Shown in pieces: positions 1 through 11,257 of a DNA stretch of 64,000 nt. The notes beneath the pieces are model-generated. The model did no database searches and had not been told where the DNA came from. It saw nothing but the letters and a program-made list of their open reading frames with translations. How positions within the stretch are numbered: position 1 is the first letter of the stretch; each line of letters begins with the position of its first letter. Position numbers and translations under genes: made by a program. Source of the stretch: Calvatia gigantea (lineage: Eukaryota; Basidiomycota; Agaricomycetes; Agaricales; Lycoperdaceae); contig JACAAK010000005.1 of the NCBI GenBank assembly GCA_025093985.1, positions 1,674,001-1,738,000 on the forward strand. Reading direction: 5' to 3'.

Positions 1-641
1 GGAAAGAGGCGCAGCTCTTGTGAATCAAGAGGTTAGACTATGAGCCTATGACTACCCAAGGACACAGGCCACCCCCCCTGGGCCATTCTGCCCAAAACTT
101 CACCTTTTTTCTCTCGCGTTTTGCGGGAATTTATCTGTAGCATATTTCTACCTTGACCACACCCACCACAGGGACGGACTATCATACGCATAGAATTATT
201 TATACCCGGACCGTGACTGACATCTCGCTATTGCTATTCAGTATTCAATTCATGGTTCATGAGGCACTATCCCCCGTTCGTGCGAAACCATATTTTGTGT
301 CCGCAACTTTGTAATTTCTGCGGTCATGTTGAGCCTCCCTATCCCCATGGGACTGGGCTATTCTTTACCACGAAGAACCATTACCATTAAGAATCTAATC
401 GACGTCGGTTATCACTAAACGAGAATCTTCACAACCTTGCAAGTGTCGCACAGCCATATTGCCCAGCGAAGATGTGTTGTGCTGACCCTGTCGTGTTGTA
501 CGTGACTCGGCCAACGTCAGAATGATGGCCGCAATACCATTTCGTCACCATAGGTCCACAACAACGTCCTTTACTTAACGACTGTCATAGCTTTAATGAC
601 CTTCTGCCGTCTCTATACCTTCAACCTGGTTACCTAACATC

Positions 642-1890
642 ATGGACACTCCTACAGACGATATTGATCATCGAGAATACGCGTGGATGTGGGAGCTTTG
701 TCCTTGGACTGACAAACAGATGCAGCTGTTCTCGGACCTCCCACTGGAGATTGTCCGGCTTGTGTTCGAAAAAGCGATGGAGGATAAACCACGGCCATTA
801 CACCTGTTACTGGTGTGTCAGCAGACGCGACAATGGTGAGTCCTCATTGCATTAATTGAAAGGAAACGACATCAACCTGGCTAACGTGTATCTGTGATTA
901 TGTAGGTTAGAGCCGCTCGTCTATCGGCATGTCAGTCTAGAGGACGAGAGTCACCTTGGGAAATTCTATAAAACATTCCGCGAACGACGCCAGTCACCTA
1001 CCAAAGACTTGGCTTTCTTCCAGCGGAATGTTCGAACATTTTTTATGTGTGCAAACTACCCCCGCTCCGAAAAGATCACAGCTATCGTCCAAGACCTGAC
1101 AGGATTGCACTGCCTTGCGTGCTGGGATATGAATTGGGGGAGGACTGCGATGAATGTGGTGCTGGATTCAGCGAATGCACTGACACGCGATGGCGAGGAC
1201 CTCTTCCCGTATAGGCAACTTCGGCGAGTATCGTTCTCTGCCACGCTTCTCGTCGAACGCGGCATCAATTTTACGCATAGAGCGTTCCGTGATATAACCC
1301 ACATGGATATCTACTTTAACCCAATTGGCAACTGGGAAAGTCTCCGATCCATGCAAAATCTCACCCATCTCTCTATCGATATGGTCACCGATCTACCACA
1401 ACCCATCAGCGCGGAGCTGCTCTATTGGTTTCGGCGCGTTTTAGACGCCTGTCCGCCAAGCGTGAAGATTGTAATATTTGGCATCGTCGATGATTTCAAT
1501 GCGGATTTTGATTTAATCGATTCGGAAGGGGATTATCTTCCTCCTGGTTGGCCGCCTTGCGACCCCAGTCCGGAAGTCGAAGAGGGTTGGACCAATTGGC
1601 TTTTATCCGATACACATCGACATGACACTGTCGATTTCGATATTCTTCACCCAGTTGCACAACTCGCCTTCGGGAAGGTCGATCCTCGTGCGGTTGCTGC
1701 TGCGGTTACGGACAATCTACCTCCAAACCAGCTGTTCAAGGACCTCCTCGTCTATTTTGTTTGGCCGGATAATAGACTAGACTGGGATTGGACAGTGGCC
1801 AACCACCGGGATTGTTGGACTGTTGCAGAGGATATTGTTGAAAAGAGGAAGGGGTTGACGTATGCTAAACTTGTTAGCCAAATGCTGTAA
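642..1890 (+). CDS. F-box-like domain protein, two exons
   Basis: Exon 1 is 642-835 and exon 2 is 906-1890, joined across a 70-base GTGAGT...TAG intron in phase 2; the frames join cleanly. The product is about 390 residues. Near residue 30 it reads LFSDLPLEIVRLVFEKA, the F-box-like start seen in very many agaricomycete proteins. It is followed by LLLVCQQTRQWLEPLVYRHV, the usual second half. The remainder resembles the divergent, leucine-rich C-terminal half of these proteins and carries no enzymatic motif. By family, such proteins are presumed substrate adaptors of SCF ubiquitin ligases, with unknown targets. It is not closely related to the F-box array at 42-54 kb. Start chosen at the first ATG of the open frame. 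Family assignment is fairly sure; function is not known. Confidence 0.75.
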
Positions 1891-2127
1891 ACCTCTTATA
1901 TGAACGGACTTGGGGTGCAGATCACTTTACGCTACAGTCAACTCTGTTTTAAGCCATAGCCCTCGGTGCCCATGGCGAGCTATGAATTAAGAGGGAGTAT
2001 GGGTTCCTGGAGAGGGCGCTTAATGCCTCGAATAAAATTAATTAAAAATCATAAAATAATCTACGACGCAGAGTTCTATCCAATGAGAGAATGAAATGTA
2101 AATCAAGCGGCTTTACAGCTGTAAAAA

Positions 2128-2445
2128 TCAATGAAAAGTGTCCTTTAAGTTTTCTACCCGTTCCTTGCAGATGTCGCGACTAAGCTTGGGTAGCAAACCT
2201 TCCAATGATCTAGAGTATGGTTGGGAAGTAGTTCCGAGGTAATCCTTGAGGAGCATAGCTGCTCGAACCAATTCCGGACGACCTGCAACAACACCACCAG
2301 GTGATGAGTCATCTGTCTTCTGTACAGATACCTGGCGATCAATCACCCGGAATCCTTTTTCCAAAGTCTCCAGAAATGTCAGCTTAGGGGGCATGACGGA
2401 ACGTAGTCCAAAAGAAATTTCTGACTTTTTTTGGCTACTCAGCAT
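2128..2445 (-). CDS. possible small hypothetical protein, 105 residues
   Basis: An open frame begins at an ATG at 2445 and ends at 2128. Amino-acid composition is ordinary for a globular or partly disordered protein, without the low-complexity look of a chance frame. No family is recognised and no neighbouring exon was found. It could be a fragment of a decayed gene or a chance frame; the flanking DNA (1891-2127 and 2446-3266) has no other supported gene. Confidence 0.25.
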   Translation of the reverse strand: MLSSQKKSEISFGLRSVMPPKLTFLETLEKGFRVIDRQVSVQKTDDSSPGGVVAGRPELVRAAMLLKDYLGTTSQPYSRSLEGLLPKLSRDICKERVENLKDTFH

Positions 2446-2560
2446 TACTCTTCCTGACCAAATCTAACTGTGGTGAATGTTGTTGACTCATTTTAGGCTG
2501 TAGCTCAAACAAAAGTGGCCAATCAAACATGACAAATAGGGTTGGATTACTATATTAGGA

Positions 2561-2711
2561 CATGGGCGCTATGGGTTTCCACTGATGAGACCTATGGGTT
2601 ACTGAGTAGCACAGAGTATGGGTTTATACAGTGACACCCCCGTGAACCAACTTGGTGGATGGAAAAGGCTATGGACTAAGAGAGAGTATGGGTTATTACA
2701 GGCATGGGTTA
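2561..2711. repeat. degenerate short repeat, TATGGGTT motif
   Basis: At least five copies of (C/T)ATGGGTT occur within 150 bases, several preceded by AGAG or GAC. One more copy lies at about 1998. Spacing is irregular, so this is not a clean tandem array. It sits in the gene-poor stretch between the F-box gene and COQ3. No function is proposed. Confidence 0.4.
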
Positions 2712-3266
2712 TATCAGAGTCGACTGTACTGGGCGCATTTTGATGCATTACAATGTACTAAGTTATTATTGGGGAGAATATAACGGAAACTCGGCTGCAT
2801 TTTGATGAGGCTAAACTCCATCGCGCTCGAGAAAATCTGGACGGGTGGGTGTTTAAGAGGGCGGTCGCCCGACATTGTACTTAGCAGGGAAGGAGCTGAA
2901 TCAATAACCGTTGGAGCCGGAGTGACTTGTTGTACCTCATCCCCATCGAACGCAGTGAACTCGGGGTTGTTGTGTTTCATCAATCATTTCTTGTACTGAT
3001 GCCAACATGCATACCTGTGCTGAAAGCACAGTTCAGGGGTTGCCCCATCGGGGCTGGGAATCCTGCTTGATCCGTGTCACGGTCCGGGGTTCTGATTTCC
3101 CTCTAATGCACACCAAAGAGTATTCTTGTTTAGTCTGGAGGCCCCTGGGTAAAAGCGAGAGCTAATAGGAGGATGGCGACATATGGCCCCATTAACAGAG
3201 CTTTGCACAAGCCAAGGTTTCGCAAAGAGAAATCGTATTATTGGTCGGCTAAGTAGGGTAGCCTAC

Positions 3267-4361
3267 TTATAGCTCATTTTCTCTGGGTTTGCGCACCCAG
3301 AAGATATAATTACACTCTAGTGTTCCCCATGCATCCTTAGGAGCCAGGATCCAATTCCCAAAGACAGGATTATAAATAAGACCACGTATTTCTGCCTGGG
3401 TGCGTGGGAGATATGAAGCCGAGTGTCGGGTAATCCATGGACGACCACTGGATTTGAGGGATTCGGCGAGAGTTCCGGACCCTGCCACCGAGGGAATTGT
3501 TGACACGAGAGGTGTGGGTGGGCGGTATGTTTCAAAAAACTGGATTAGCTCGGAGGGTTTGATATACTTGCTATAAGTGTGTGTTCCCGGCGTGACTTTA
3601 CGGAGGACATCCTGGGCCATGAATATTGTGAGGAAATATGCGAGTGGTGTTCGGGATATTGTCGAGAGGAACAAATGACCTCCAGGCTGACATTTTAACG
3701 TCAGGTAAGTGTGGAACAAGTCATAAGAGATTAAAAATACCTTTACAAGTTCAGCACATGTTGACAAGAATGATGCGGGATTGTCAACGTGTTCCAGGAC
3801 CTCCATTGAACAAACTGCATCAAACCGTTTCGGTTGTTCGAGCAGTGCCTCGGCTGTGGTGTGTTGGTAAGATAATGTTGAATGTGGAGAGCCAGGAGCG
3901 AGCCGGAAATCGGTTGACGCGTGTTGGCGAGCAATTCCAATATTCTGTTCTGAAGCATCTATACCCAAAGTGTTTGCTCCGAGTCTTGCAAGACTCTGTG
4001 TGACCATGAATTAGGCGGAAGCTCGGGTAGTAAGGTTGGACACCTGGCGCTACCAGGTACATACCTCGGACAAAAGACCGCCCCCACAACCAACATCAAG
4101 GACATCTAGATTTTGGAGGACCTGAGCAGGGTCAGGGTCTGCACCGTCGTCACGCGCAGTGTTAAGAATCTTCTGGCGTATGAAGTCCATACGGACGGGA
4201 TTCATTTTGTGAAGATATTCAAACTCTCCATGTTGGTCCCACCAATGGGCAGAGAGATTTGAGAAATGGGATATTTCATCTGGATTGACGGAGGACTGAG
4301 TGGCAATGAGCCGGCCGAGGCGGGGGGTTGTCCGGACAAAAGAGCGGAAGGGAGAGAGCAT
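3267..4361 (-). CDS. COQ3: ubiquinone biosynthesis O-methyltransferase, mitochondrial
   Basis: Three exons on the minus strand (4361-4065, 3995-3741, 3686-3267) join in phase 0 to give 323 residues, the usual length of Coq3. The family transfers methyl groups from S-adenosylmethionine to hydroxyl groups of the polyprenyl ring in coenzyme Q synthesis, on the matrix side of the inner mitochondrial membrane. Visible evidence: an Arg/Ser-rich N-terminus suited to mitochondrial import, the UbiG-type segment HWWDQHGEFEYLHKMNPVR, and SAM motif I LDVLDVGCGGGLLSE. Further on are GIDAS, the post-I segment CSMEVLEHVDNP, and a C-terminal NYIFWVRKP. Both introns have GTAT donors and CAG acceptors. It is divergent from the copper ATPase across a short shared promoter. 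Confidence 0.95.
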
Positions 4362-4546
4362 GGGTGGTGTGACAGTGTGACAGATGTCGACTTCCTCTCC
4401 CGCGCTGGTCGCTTAACTGACTTGAATTTCGGCTGTCGCGCATTTCCATTGGACACTGCTTACTAACTCACTCACTCACTCACTCACTCACTCACTCACT
4501 CATCTCTCTCCTCCCCCTTCATTCCGTTCCCACAGGCCTGGGACTA
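4362..4546. promoter_or_regulatory. shared divergent promoter of COQ3 and CCC2
   Basis: Only 185 bases (272 if CCC2 starts at its second ATG, 4634) separate the two start codons, so both genes must be driven from this segment. It is pyrimidine-rich on the plus strand and contains the CACT microsatellite. No copper-response element was identified with confidence. Confidence 0.6.
4465..4503 (+). repeat. (CACT)n microsatellite
   Basis: About nine perfect tandem copies of the tetranucleotide lie between the COQ3 and CCC2 start codons. Copy number is likely to vary between strains and could alter promoter spacing for both genes. Confidence 0.95.
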
Positions 4547-7500
4547 ATGGACACGTTAACCAAGATACTGGCCCTATGGCAATCCCGTACAACCACCCAC
4601 TCACCCCTCCCCTCCTCTCCCATCATCTTACCCATGGGCGACCCAGCAGCTCCCTCCTCAGATTCAGATAAATGCGAGCTGCGTATCGAGGGTATGACCT
4701 GCGGGTCCTGCGTTGAGGTATTTGTCTTTCCGACCGCACACATGGACGATATCATTCATCTCACCTATTGCCACAGTCGATCGAGGGCGTGCTCCGTCAA
4801 AGGCCAGGCATCCATTCCATCAAGGTCGCCCTTCTAGCAGAACGAGGAGTCTTAGAATATGATCCCAAGCAATGGACAGTCCCAAAGCTGATAGACGTGC
4901 GCTCCTCCTCCTTAATTCTCATTTCAACTGGGACCGAAATGCTATTACTTTCTGTCTACAGGAGATATCTGACATTGGTTTCGATGCTACCCTCATCCCC
5001 CCAGCCCGCAATGATGTTGTCCAGCTCCGCATATACGGCATGACCTGTTCTTCTTGCACCTCTTCCGTCGAATCTGGCCTATCTTCCGTCCCGGGTATCA
5101 CATCTGTTGCTGTTTCCCTCGCCACAGAAACCTGCACCGTCCACTTCGACCGCTCTATGATCAGTCCGCGAGAGATGGTTGAACGAATAGAAGATATGGG
5201 TTTCGATGCTATGCTCTCTGACCAGCAAGACGCTACACAGTTGCAGTCCCTCACACGAGCCAAAGAGGTCCTAGAGTGGAAACGACGCTTCCTCTGGTCC
5301 CTAGCATTTGCCATCCCCGGCTTTTTCATATCAATGATTGCAATGCACATACCCGGCGTCAAGCTTGTGGTCGGGGCCCACCTCTTCAATGCCATCTATC
5401 TGGGTGACGTAATGGGGCTTGTGATCACTACCCCTGCCCAATTCTGGGTTGGGGCCAAATTCTATCGCGCAGCGTACAAGTCTCTGAGGCATGGGTCCGC
5501 GACCATGGATGTCCTTGTCATGCTCGGCACATCAGCCGCCTACTTTTACTCTCTTTTCATCATGATCCTCGCCATGTTCAATGATACACCCGGTTACCGT
5601 CCATTCCTTTTCTTCGAGACAAGTACGATGCTTATCATGTTCGTTTCCCTCGGTCGATACCTCGAGAACAAGGCCAAAGGCAAGACCAGTGCCGCACTCA
5701 CCGACCTCATGGCTCTCGCTCCATCCATGGCCACCATTTATACCGATGCACCCGCTTGCACTCGGGAGAAAAAGATCGCCACCGAACTCGTAGAGGTTGG
5801 TGATACAGTGAAATTGGTACCTGGAGATAAGATCCCCGCCGACGGCACGGTCATCCGCGGTTCTTCTAGTGTAGACGAAAGCGCAATCACAGGCGAGGCC
5901 GTTCCTGTCCTCAAACAAATCGGTGATAGCGTGATAGGTGGCACGGTCAACGGACTCGGCACATTCGACATGATCGTTACCCGCGCGGGTAAAGATACCG
6001 CCCTTTCTCAAATCGTTAAACTCGTTGAAGAGGCCCAGACGTCCAAGGCACCCATTCAGGCATTTGCGGATAAGGTGGCTGGGTACTTCGTGCCGACCGT
6101 GATCTCGCTTGCAGCAATTACGTTTGTGGCATGGGCGGTGTTGACGGCCCTGATTAGAGATGAAGACTTACCACAGATGTTCCACCGTCATGGGGCGAGC
6201 AAGTTGGCGGTGTGTTTGCAGATCTGTATCTCGGTTGTTGTTGTTGCGTGTCCTTGTGCACTTGGGTTGGCGACCCCCACGGCGATTATGGTTGGGACCG
6301 GCATGGGAGCGAAAAACGGAATTCTGATCAAAGGTGGAAGGGCGTTGGAAGCGAGCAAGAGTGTGAAGAAAGTGGTACTGGATAAGACCGGTACTGTCAC
6401 AGTGGGCAAGTTGAGTGTTGCTGGAATCCAATGGGTTCCTCCGACCACTGCTATGACACAGAATGAGGAGTTGTATGCTGGTGATACCGGACTGGAGGGC
6501 GTATGTGCGGACGGAGTTACGGGACGAAGGGAAATCATGGCCATGGTCAGTGCAACCGAAGCCAAATCTGAACATCCATTGGCAAAGGCGATTGCGGTAT
6601 ACGGCAAGGAACTGCTGGGCGATGATGCTCCCGAGGCCGAGGTGCAGAACTTTGAATCATTTACAGGCCAAGGTGTTAAAGCTACTATTACCTGCAATGG
6701 GCGAGCTGCGACATTGCTGATTGGCAATGCCAAGTTCGTGACCAAGGTTCAAGACTATACCCAGGATACCGAGAAAGCTGGTGAAGACATCTTCGAGCTA
6801 GATACCAATGTCAATTCCATCACGCCTACACTATCAGCCTACGAAGCAGAAGAAACCAAGCTTGGTCGCACGGTCATCTACGTCTCTCTCCTCACTTCCA
6901 CTGCTTCATCTACCGGGAAACTTAAACATCAACCCGAATATCCCAAGCCCATTCTCGCGGTCTCACTTAGTGACGCGCCCAAACCGTCCTCGAAATATGC
7001 CATCCGCGCCCTCGAAAAAATGGGCGTGGAAGTGTGTATGATGACCGGAGACGGCAAAGCCACGGCATATGCCATCGCTCGACAAGTCGGCATTCGACCT
7101 GAGAACGTCTACGCCGAGATGTCACCCAAAGGCAAAGCCGCGAAAGTTGCTGAATTGATGGAGAAAGAAGGTGGAGGCATTGCGATGGTCGGTGATGGTA
7201 TAAATGACTCGCCGGCACTCGTGGCAGCAACAGTCGGTATTGCCCTTTCCTCTGGAACATCCGTGGCTATTGAGGCTGCGGATATTGTCCTCATGCGTTC
7301 GGACCTGTTGGATGTCGTTGCGGCATTGAATTTGTCGAAGAAGATTTTCAGCGTGATTAAGAGGAATTTGATTTGGGCGTGTATATACAACGTCCTAGGG
7401 ATTCCGTTGGCGATGGGACTATTTTTGCCCATGGGGTTGTATATGCATCCCATGCTTGCAGGAGGAGCGATGGCGTTCTCGAGTGTGAGCGTTGTGGGGA

Positions 7501-7733
7501 GTTCGTTGACGCTGAAATGGTGGAGGAGACCGAAGGGGAGTGTTATGCCCGATTTGAATCGTGATGATGAGTTTGCGGAGAGTGGTAGGAGCGGATGGAC
7601 GGGTATGTTTGTGGACAGCCTTGGGAGTATGAGGGAGATTGTGGGGTCTCGCGTGGATTGGGCGTTGAATAGACGGGGTGCGGCAAGAGGGTATGAACAG
7701 GTGCCGGTGGAGATGGATGAGAGGGTTGTGTGA
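4547..7733 (+). CDS. CCC2: copper-transporting P1B-type ATPase, Golgi
   Basis: Exons 4547-4717, 4777-4896 and 4962-7733 join in phase 0 into about 1020 residues (991 from the second ATG at 4634, which has a better context). The family pumps Cu(I) into the late Golgi lumen to load multicopper oxidases such as laccases and Fet3. Two N-terminal metal-binding domains are visible, with GMTCGSC and GMTCSSC; intron 1 lies just after the first CxxC. The core has the actuator TGEAVP, the copper site CPCALG in a membrane helix, and the phosphorylation motif DKTGTVT. It also has SEHPLA, the P1B nucleotide-binding motif, and the hinge GDGINDS. Membrane helices flank these in the usual order. The long last exon is uninterrupted. 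Divergent from COQ3. Confidence 0.95.
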
Positions 7734-8478
7734 TTAAGTTCTCCAGCGTGGTGATACTTTGCTGTATATTCTCTGTTGCATTGCTTTTTCGTTCTGTTCT
7801 TCACAGCATTTTTAATTATGGGTGTTGTTGATTATATCAACGCATCCTTTGGTCTCATGTTTGTATGTATGGTGATTATTTTGTAAGTTATACCAAGGAG
7901 ATATGTAGACCATGCTACTGCGACAACCACGGCATTAGAATCTCATTGTAAGTCCTCCGTGAACCGGGATGCGGATTCCATTGATATAGTCGTTGTGGCC
8001 GTTGGCGTTGGCTTCGTTGTCATCATGCATCATGCATCAGTGAGGGTTTTGTTTTTTCAAGTTCGATGGCCAAAGTACTGGGGCCTCCAGCACCAGTGAC
8101 ATTGGTGTTTTCATACCCACAGGTGCGATGAACGCCACCTTGAGGAAATAGACCGCCAAGGCGAACCTGGCGAGCGAGCAACCTCCGAGATTTGAAAGTT
8201 TCAAGGACGGGCCCTTAGCTCCCTACAGCTCGATGTGACATCGAGGGGTTGACTACTTCAAAAACGTTTATATCTTCGGTTGTAGTTAATGATACACCCT
8301 GACCTTATCCCCTTAATCTGTATGAATTGCTCAATGCAAAGGAGCGAAAATCAATTAACATGTGAGTACAAAAAATGCTTTGGCCTCAGACAAATTAGGG
8401 GACGCATCAAAAAATGTCAATATAAATCGTTAGGTATCAAGTTCGTTAAATTTATGGGCAGCGGAACGGTGCCCGGGG
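7734..8478. other. intergenic, no gene seen
   Basis: The 745 bases between the CCC2 stop and the MVP1 stop separate convergent genes and should hold both 3' untranslated regions. Short open frames here are not protein-like. Nothing else was recognised. Confidence 0.6.
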
Positions 8479-11031
8479 CTACTCATGGGGCATATTCTCG
8501 ACAGACTCCACGAGCAACTCCCAATTTCCCAAAACATTCTCGGCGTACGCCTGCTCTTCGCGCGCGAATGTCTTCACTGCCTGTGTGACCAATGTGTTCT
8601 CCCTGTTATGAAGAATTATCCGCAGTTCATTCCACAGACTAGCGACACCGTCAGCTGTCTATCAGGTAAAGGAGAAGGGTAAATACGCACCAGACACGAA
8701 TGAACACCCTTCGGCTCAGTTGAGCAGCAATCGTTCCCTGGTCCCTCTCGATGATCGCTGCCAACTTATCAACTTCTTCCTGCCAGCCCTCCTTGGCCGT
8801 TGTTCGGACACCATCAAGTTTAACGCTGTTCACCTCCACGCGTTTCCTGAGTCGCTCTACTTGGTCGACTGATAAACGGTCGTTGCGGATGAGAAGATCT
8901 CTGGTCGCGATGTAGAGATCACGTTGAGCCTATGGGTTGATCAATCAATAATCTGTCCACACGCTCAATGAAGTGAGGTCTGACCTTTAAGGACTCTGAT
9001 GTAGTATCCAGAAGCACTCTCGTCTATTGGAAGTCAGCGAGAGGGGTGGCGTAACAATTGCCGACGTACCCGAGCTTCAGAAAGATCGGAGTGTCGTTGC
9101 GTATGTGTGGCAAGTTGATCTAACCCTTGCCTCACTCCATTTGATAAATCGCATTCGTCTCCTCTCCAGCAATGCTCGTTGACCTCTATTACTGCTCTGA
9201 GCGTGTTCGTAAGCCTAGCGAGATCCCCCTGTTCCTCCACAACAGAGAAATGGATACCGAAGATGGAACGGTCGAGGGAAGTGATAGAAGATGAATCAGG
9301 CAGAGCAGAGGCGGGGTGGACAGGGGAAAAATTGGGTAATGTGAAGTGAGTCGGTAGATACGCTCTTCTGAAAGCGGGAGGTGATCGTACCGCTGCAGCT
9401 TCATGCCTCTTCATTATACGTTCAGCGAGAATACATATTCTCTGCCAATGCTCGATCAGCGGGTTGAGTCTCGTTCGTATGACTCTGGATTTCACGATGA
9501 ACTTAGTTCGATATGTAGGATATGCGCAACCTACGTCAACTTTTCCTCGAAGTCGCTCGGTATTGACATCTCTTCCACTCGGTCCACTCGTTTGGAAAGA
9601 GATTCTTCGTCAAGGGAAACAGAGGTTTGCTTGCGCCATGCCTCGAAGGACGGTACGGTCATAAATACCCCGAGGACAGCATCATCTTTTAGGACCGGGT
9701 GATTGCTAGGAGGAGGTCAAGGCGTGAAATAATAATGCTGGTGGTGATGCCCACATTACAAAGTTAAGCGCACGCTGTAATCCTCGTCTACAAGCATATA
9801 AGCGCTTAGACAATAAAGATAATAGAATATATCACCTTCTCTGTTCCAAAAAGTGTTCATCGGCTAACAACACATCATCAGAATATGAGCATCGTTCAGA
9901 AGTAATGGAGGTTTCTCACGTCCTATTCGCTTTGGCGGAAGTGCAGGGAACAGGCGGAACGGATACCTTCGAATCAGCACCTCCCAGAGATATACAAATT
10001 CGGAATATCGTCGCGTAACAGTAACACCACTCTGGTGAGATCATCAAAACCCCTATCATAGTCAGAATAAAACGTGAACCAACACCTACTTCCGTAGTAA
10101 TTTCGTAGACAGTATAGCGATTCAGAATGAATCCTTGCTGACCAAGAATTGTGACTCTAACATTCTCCTGCCTTTTCCACCATTCCGACGGTAAACCTGT
10201 CCCTGAAATCGCTGACTGTACGCCATTCATCAATCCGCCTGCTAGAGTTCCGCCAGTGCCGCCTCCGAGGACCGAAGGGATACGTGTGGTTGTGCTCCAG
10301 GGATCAACACTGTTCTGCCTGTATGGAGGCGGTATAGTGAACGTTGAAATGGAGGCCGGTAGTCGGTCCAGGTCGAGTGATGGTTCCGGGAGTGCGTTCT
10401 GTGATGACAGAGCTGCTACTTGTTCAATGCTTACATCTGCATGTTCATCAATGTAGAAATATCGTAATTTATGATAGCTAGTGGACCGTACCTTTGCTGG
10501 TTTGGGCTAATGCAATGAGAGCAAGAGCCACGAAAAACTCGAGCTTGGAGACGCGTGGGCGTGAGCTAACCAAATTCACAATCTGTCACATCTATTCAGT
10601 GTTCCCTTCTCAATGACAGAAGCGTAAGTTTGACTCACACGGTCAATGGTACCCGCAGGCAAACCAGAAGTATTCAAAACACGCGAGAGGGAGTTGACCG
10701 AAGTCTCGCCAAGTCCACTGGGATCGACTGCAGCGAACGCACGATGATAAATGGCAGGGACTGTAGCGTCGGCTGTAATGTACACAATTAACCCTACATC
10801 TAAGGATACAAGCGGGCAATCCAACGCACCGATTACAGCACTGAAAGTAGTAGAGGAAGCCGAAGAAGGATTCGGAATTGGTGTTGGGACAGGGCTAGGA
10901 GCAGAGCTCCAAGGATCGAGGCCGTCATCATAGACCGAGTTGGCCAAAGGATTTTCGTCAACAAGGCTCCCGCCAAGGCCGTTGGTGGACGTGGCGACGT
11001 ATCTTTGACCTGGCCTAGGTGCATTGAACAT
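8479..11031 (-). CDS. MVP1: sorting nexin MVP1 (EH-like region, PX and BAR domains)
   Basis: A multi-exon minus-strand gene. The N-terminus MFNAPRPGQRYV is followed by an EH-like segment (IYHRAFAAVDPSGLGET, then after an intron IVNLVSSRPRVSKLEFF). The PX domain follows (NVRVTILGQQGFILNRYTVYEI, RRYSEFVYLWE, PALPPKRIGPDEHF, NFVINHPV). The BAR region carries PSFEAWRKQTSVSLDEES, PLIEHWQRICILAERI, RGDECDLSNGVRQGL, QRDLYIATRDLLIRNDRLS and the end WNELRIILHNRENTLVTQAV. All exon joins I checked keep frame. In yeast this family binds PI3P through PX and tubulates endosomes for retrograde recycling of vacuolar sorting receptors. The start at 11031 follows the conserved N-terminus; an in-frame ATG 21 bases upstream is possible. 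It lies 226 bases downstream of the mannosyltransferase gene on the same strand. Confidence 0.92.
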
Positions 11032-11257
11032 GGTGGAGGTGGCGATAACCAAATAGTCTGTTTTCGTCAGTTCATCAACATGTTACAATCCCGTTACCGG
11101 TGGCTGTGTCATTCATTTCATTTCATTCGGAGAGTTGGAGAGCTTCATTATCGGTTTCAACGATACTTAAATACATCAAAAAGAGCGAGAGTATAAAATC
11201 AAGCGAGAGGGAAGGCGTAAATTCCAACAAATCATTCATCCCATCTCCGTCTATGCT

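Noticed and set aside
3010..3110. tRNA-like GGTTC segments
   Set aside because: No complete cloverleaf with matching acceptor and anticodon arms could be folded by eye.
4919..7804. Long open frames on the minus strand across CCC2
   Set aside because: They are antisense shadows of a well conserved coding exon, with no family motif and no splice or start support.
8289..8682. Plus-strand frames over the MVP1 3' end
   Set aside because: They are antisense to the conserved NELRIILHNREN exon and its last intron.
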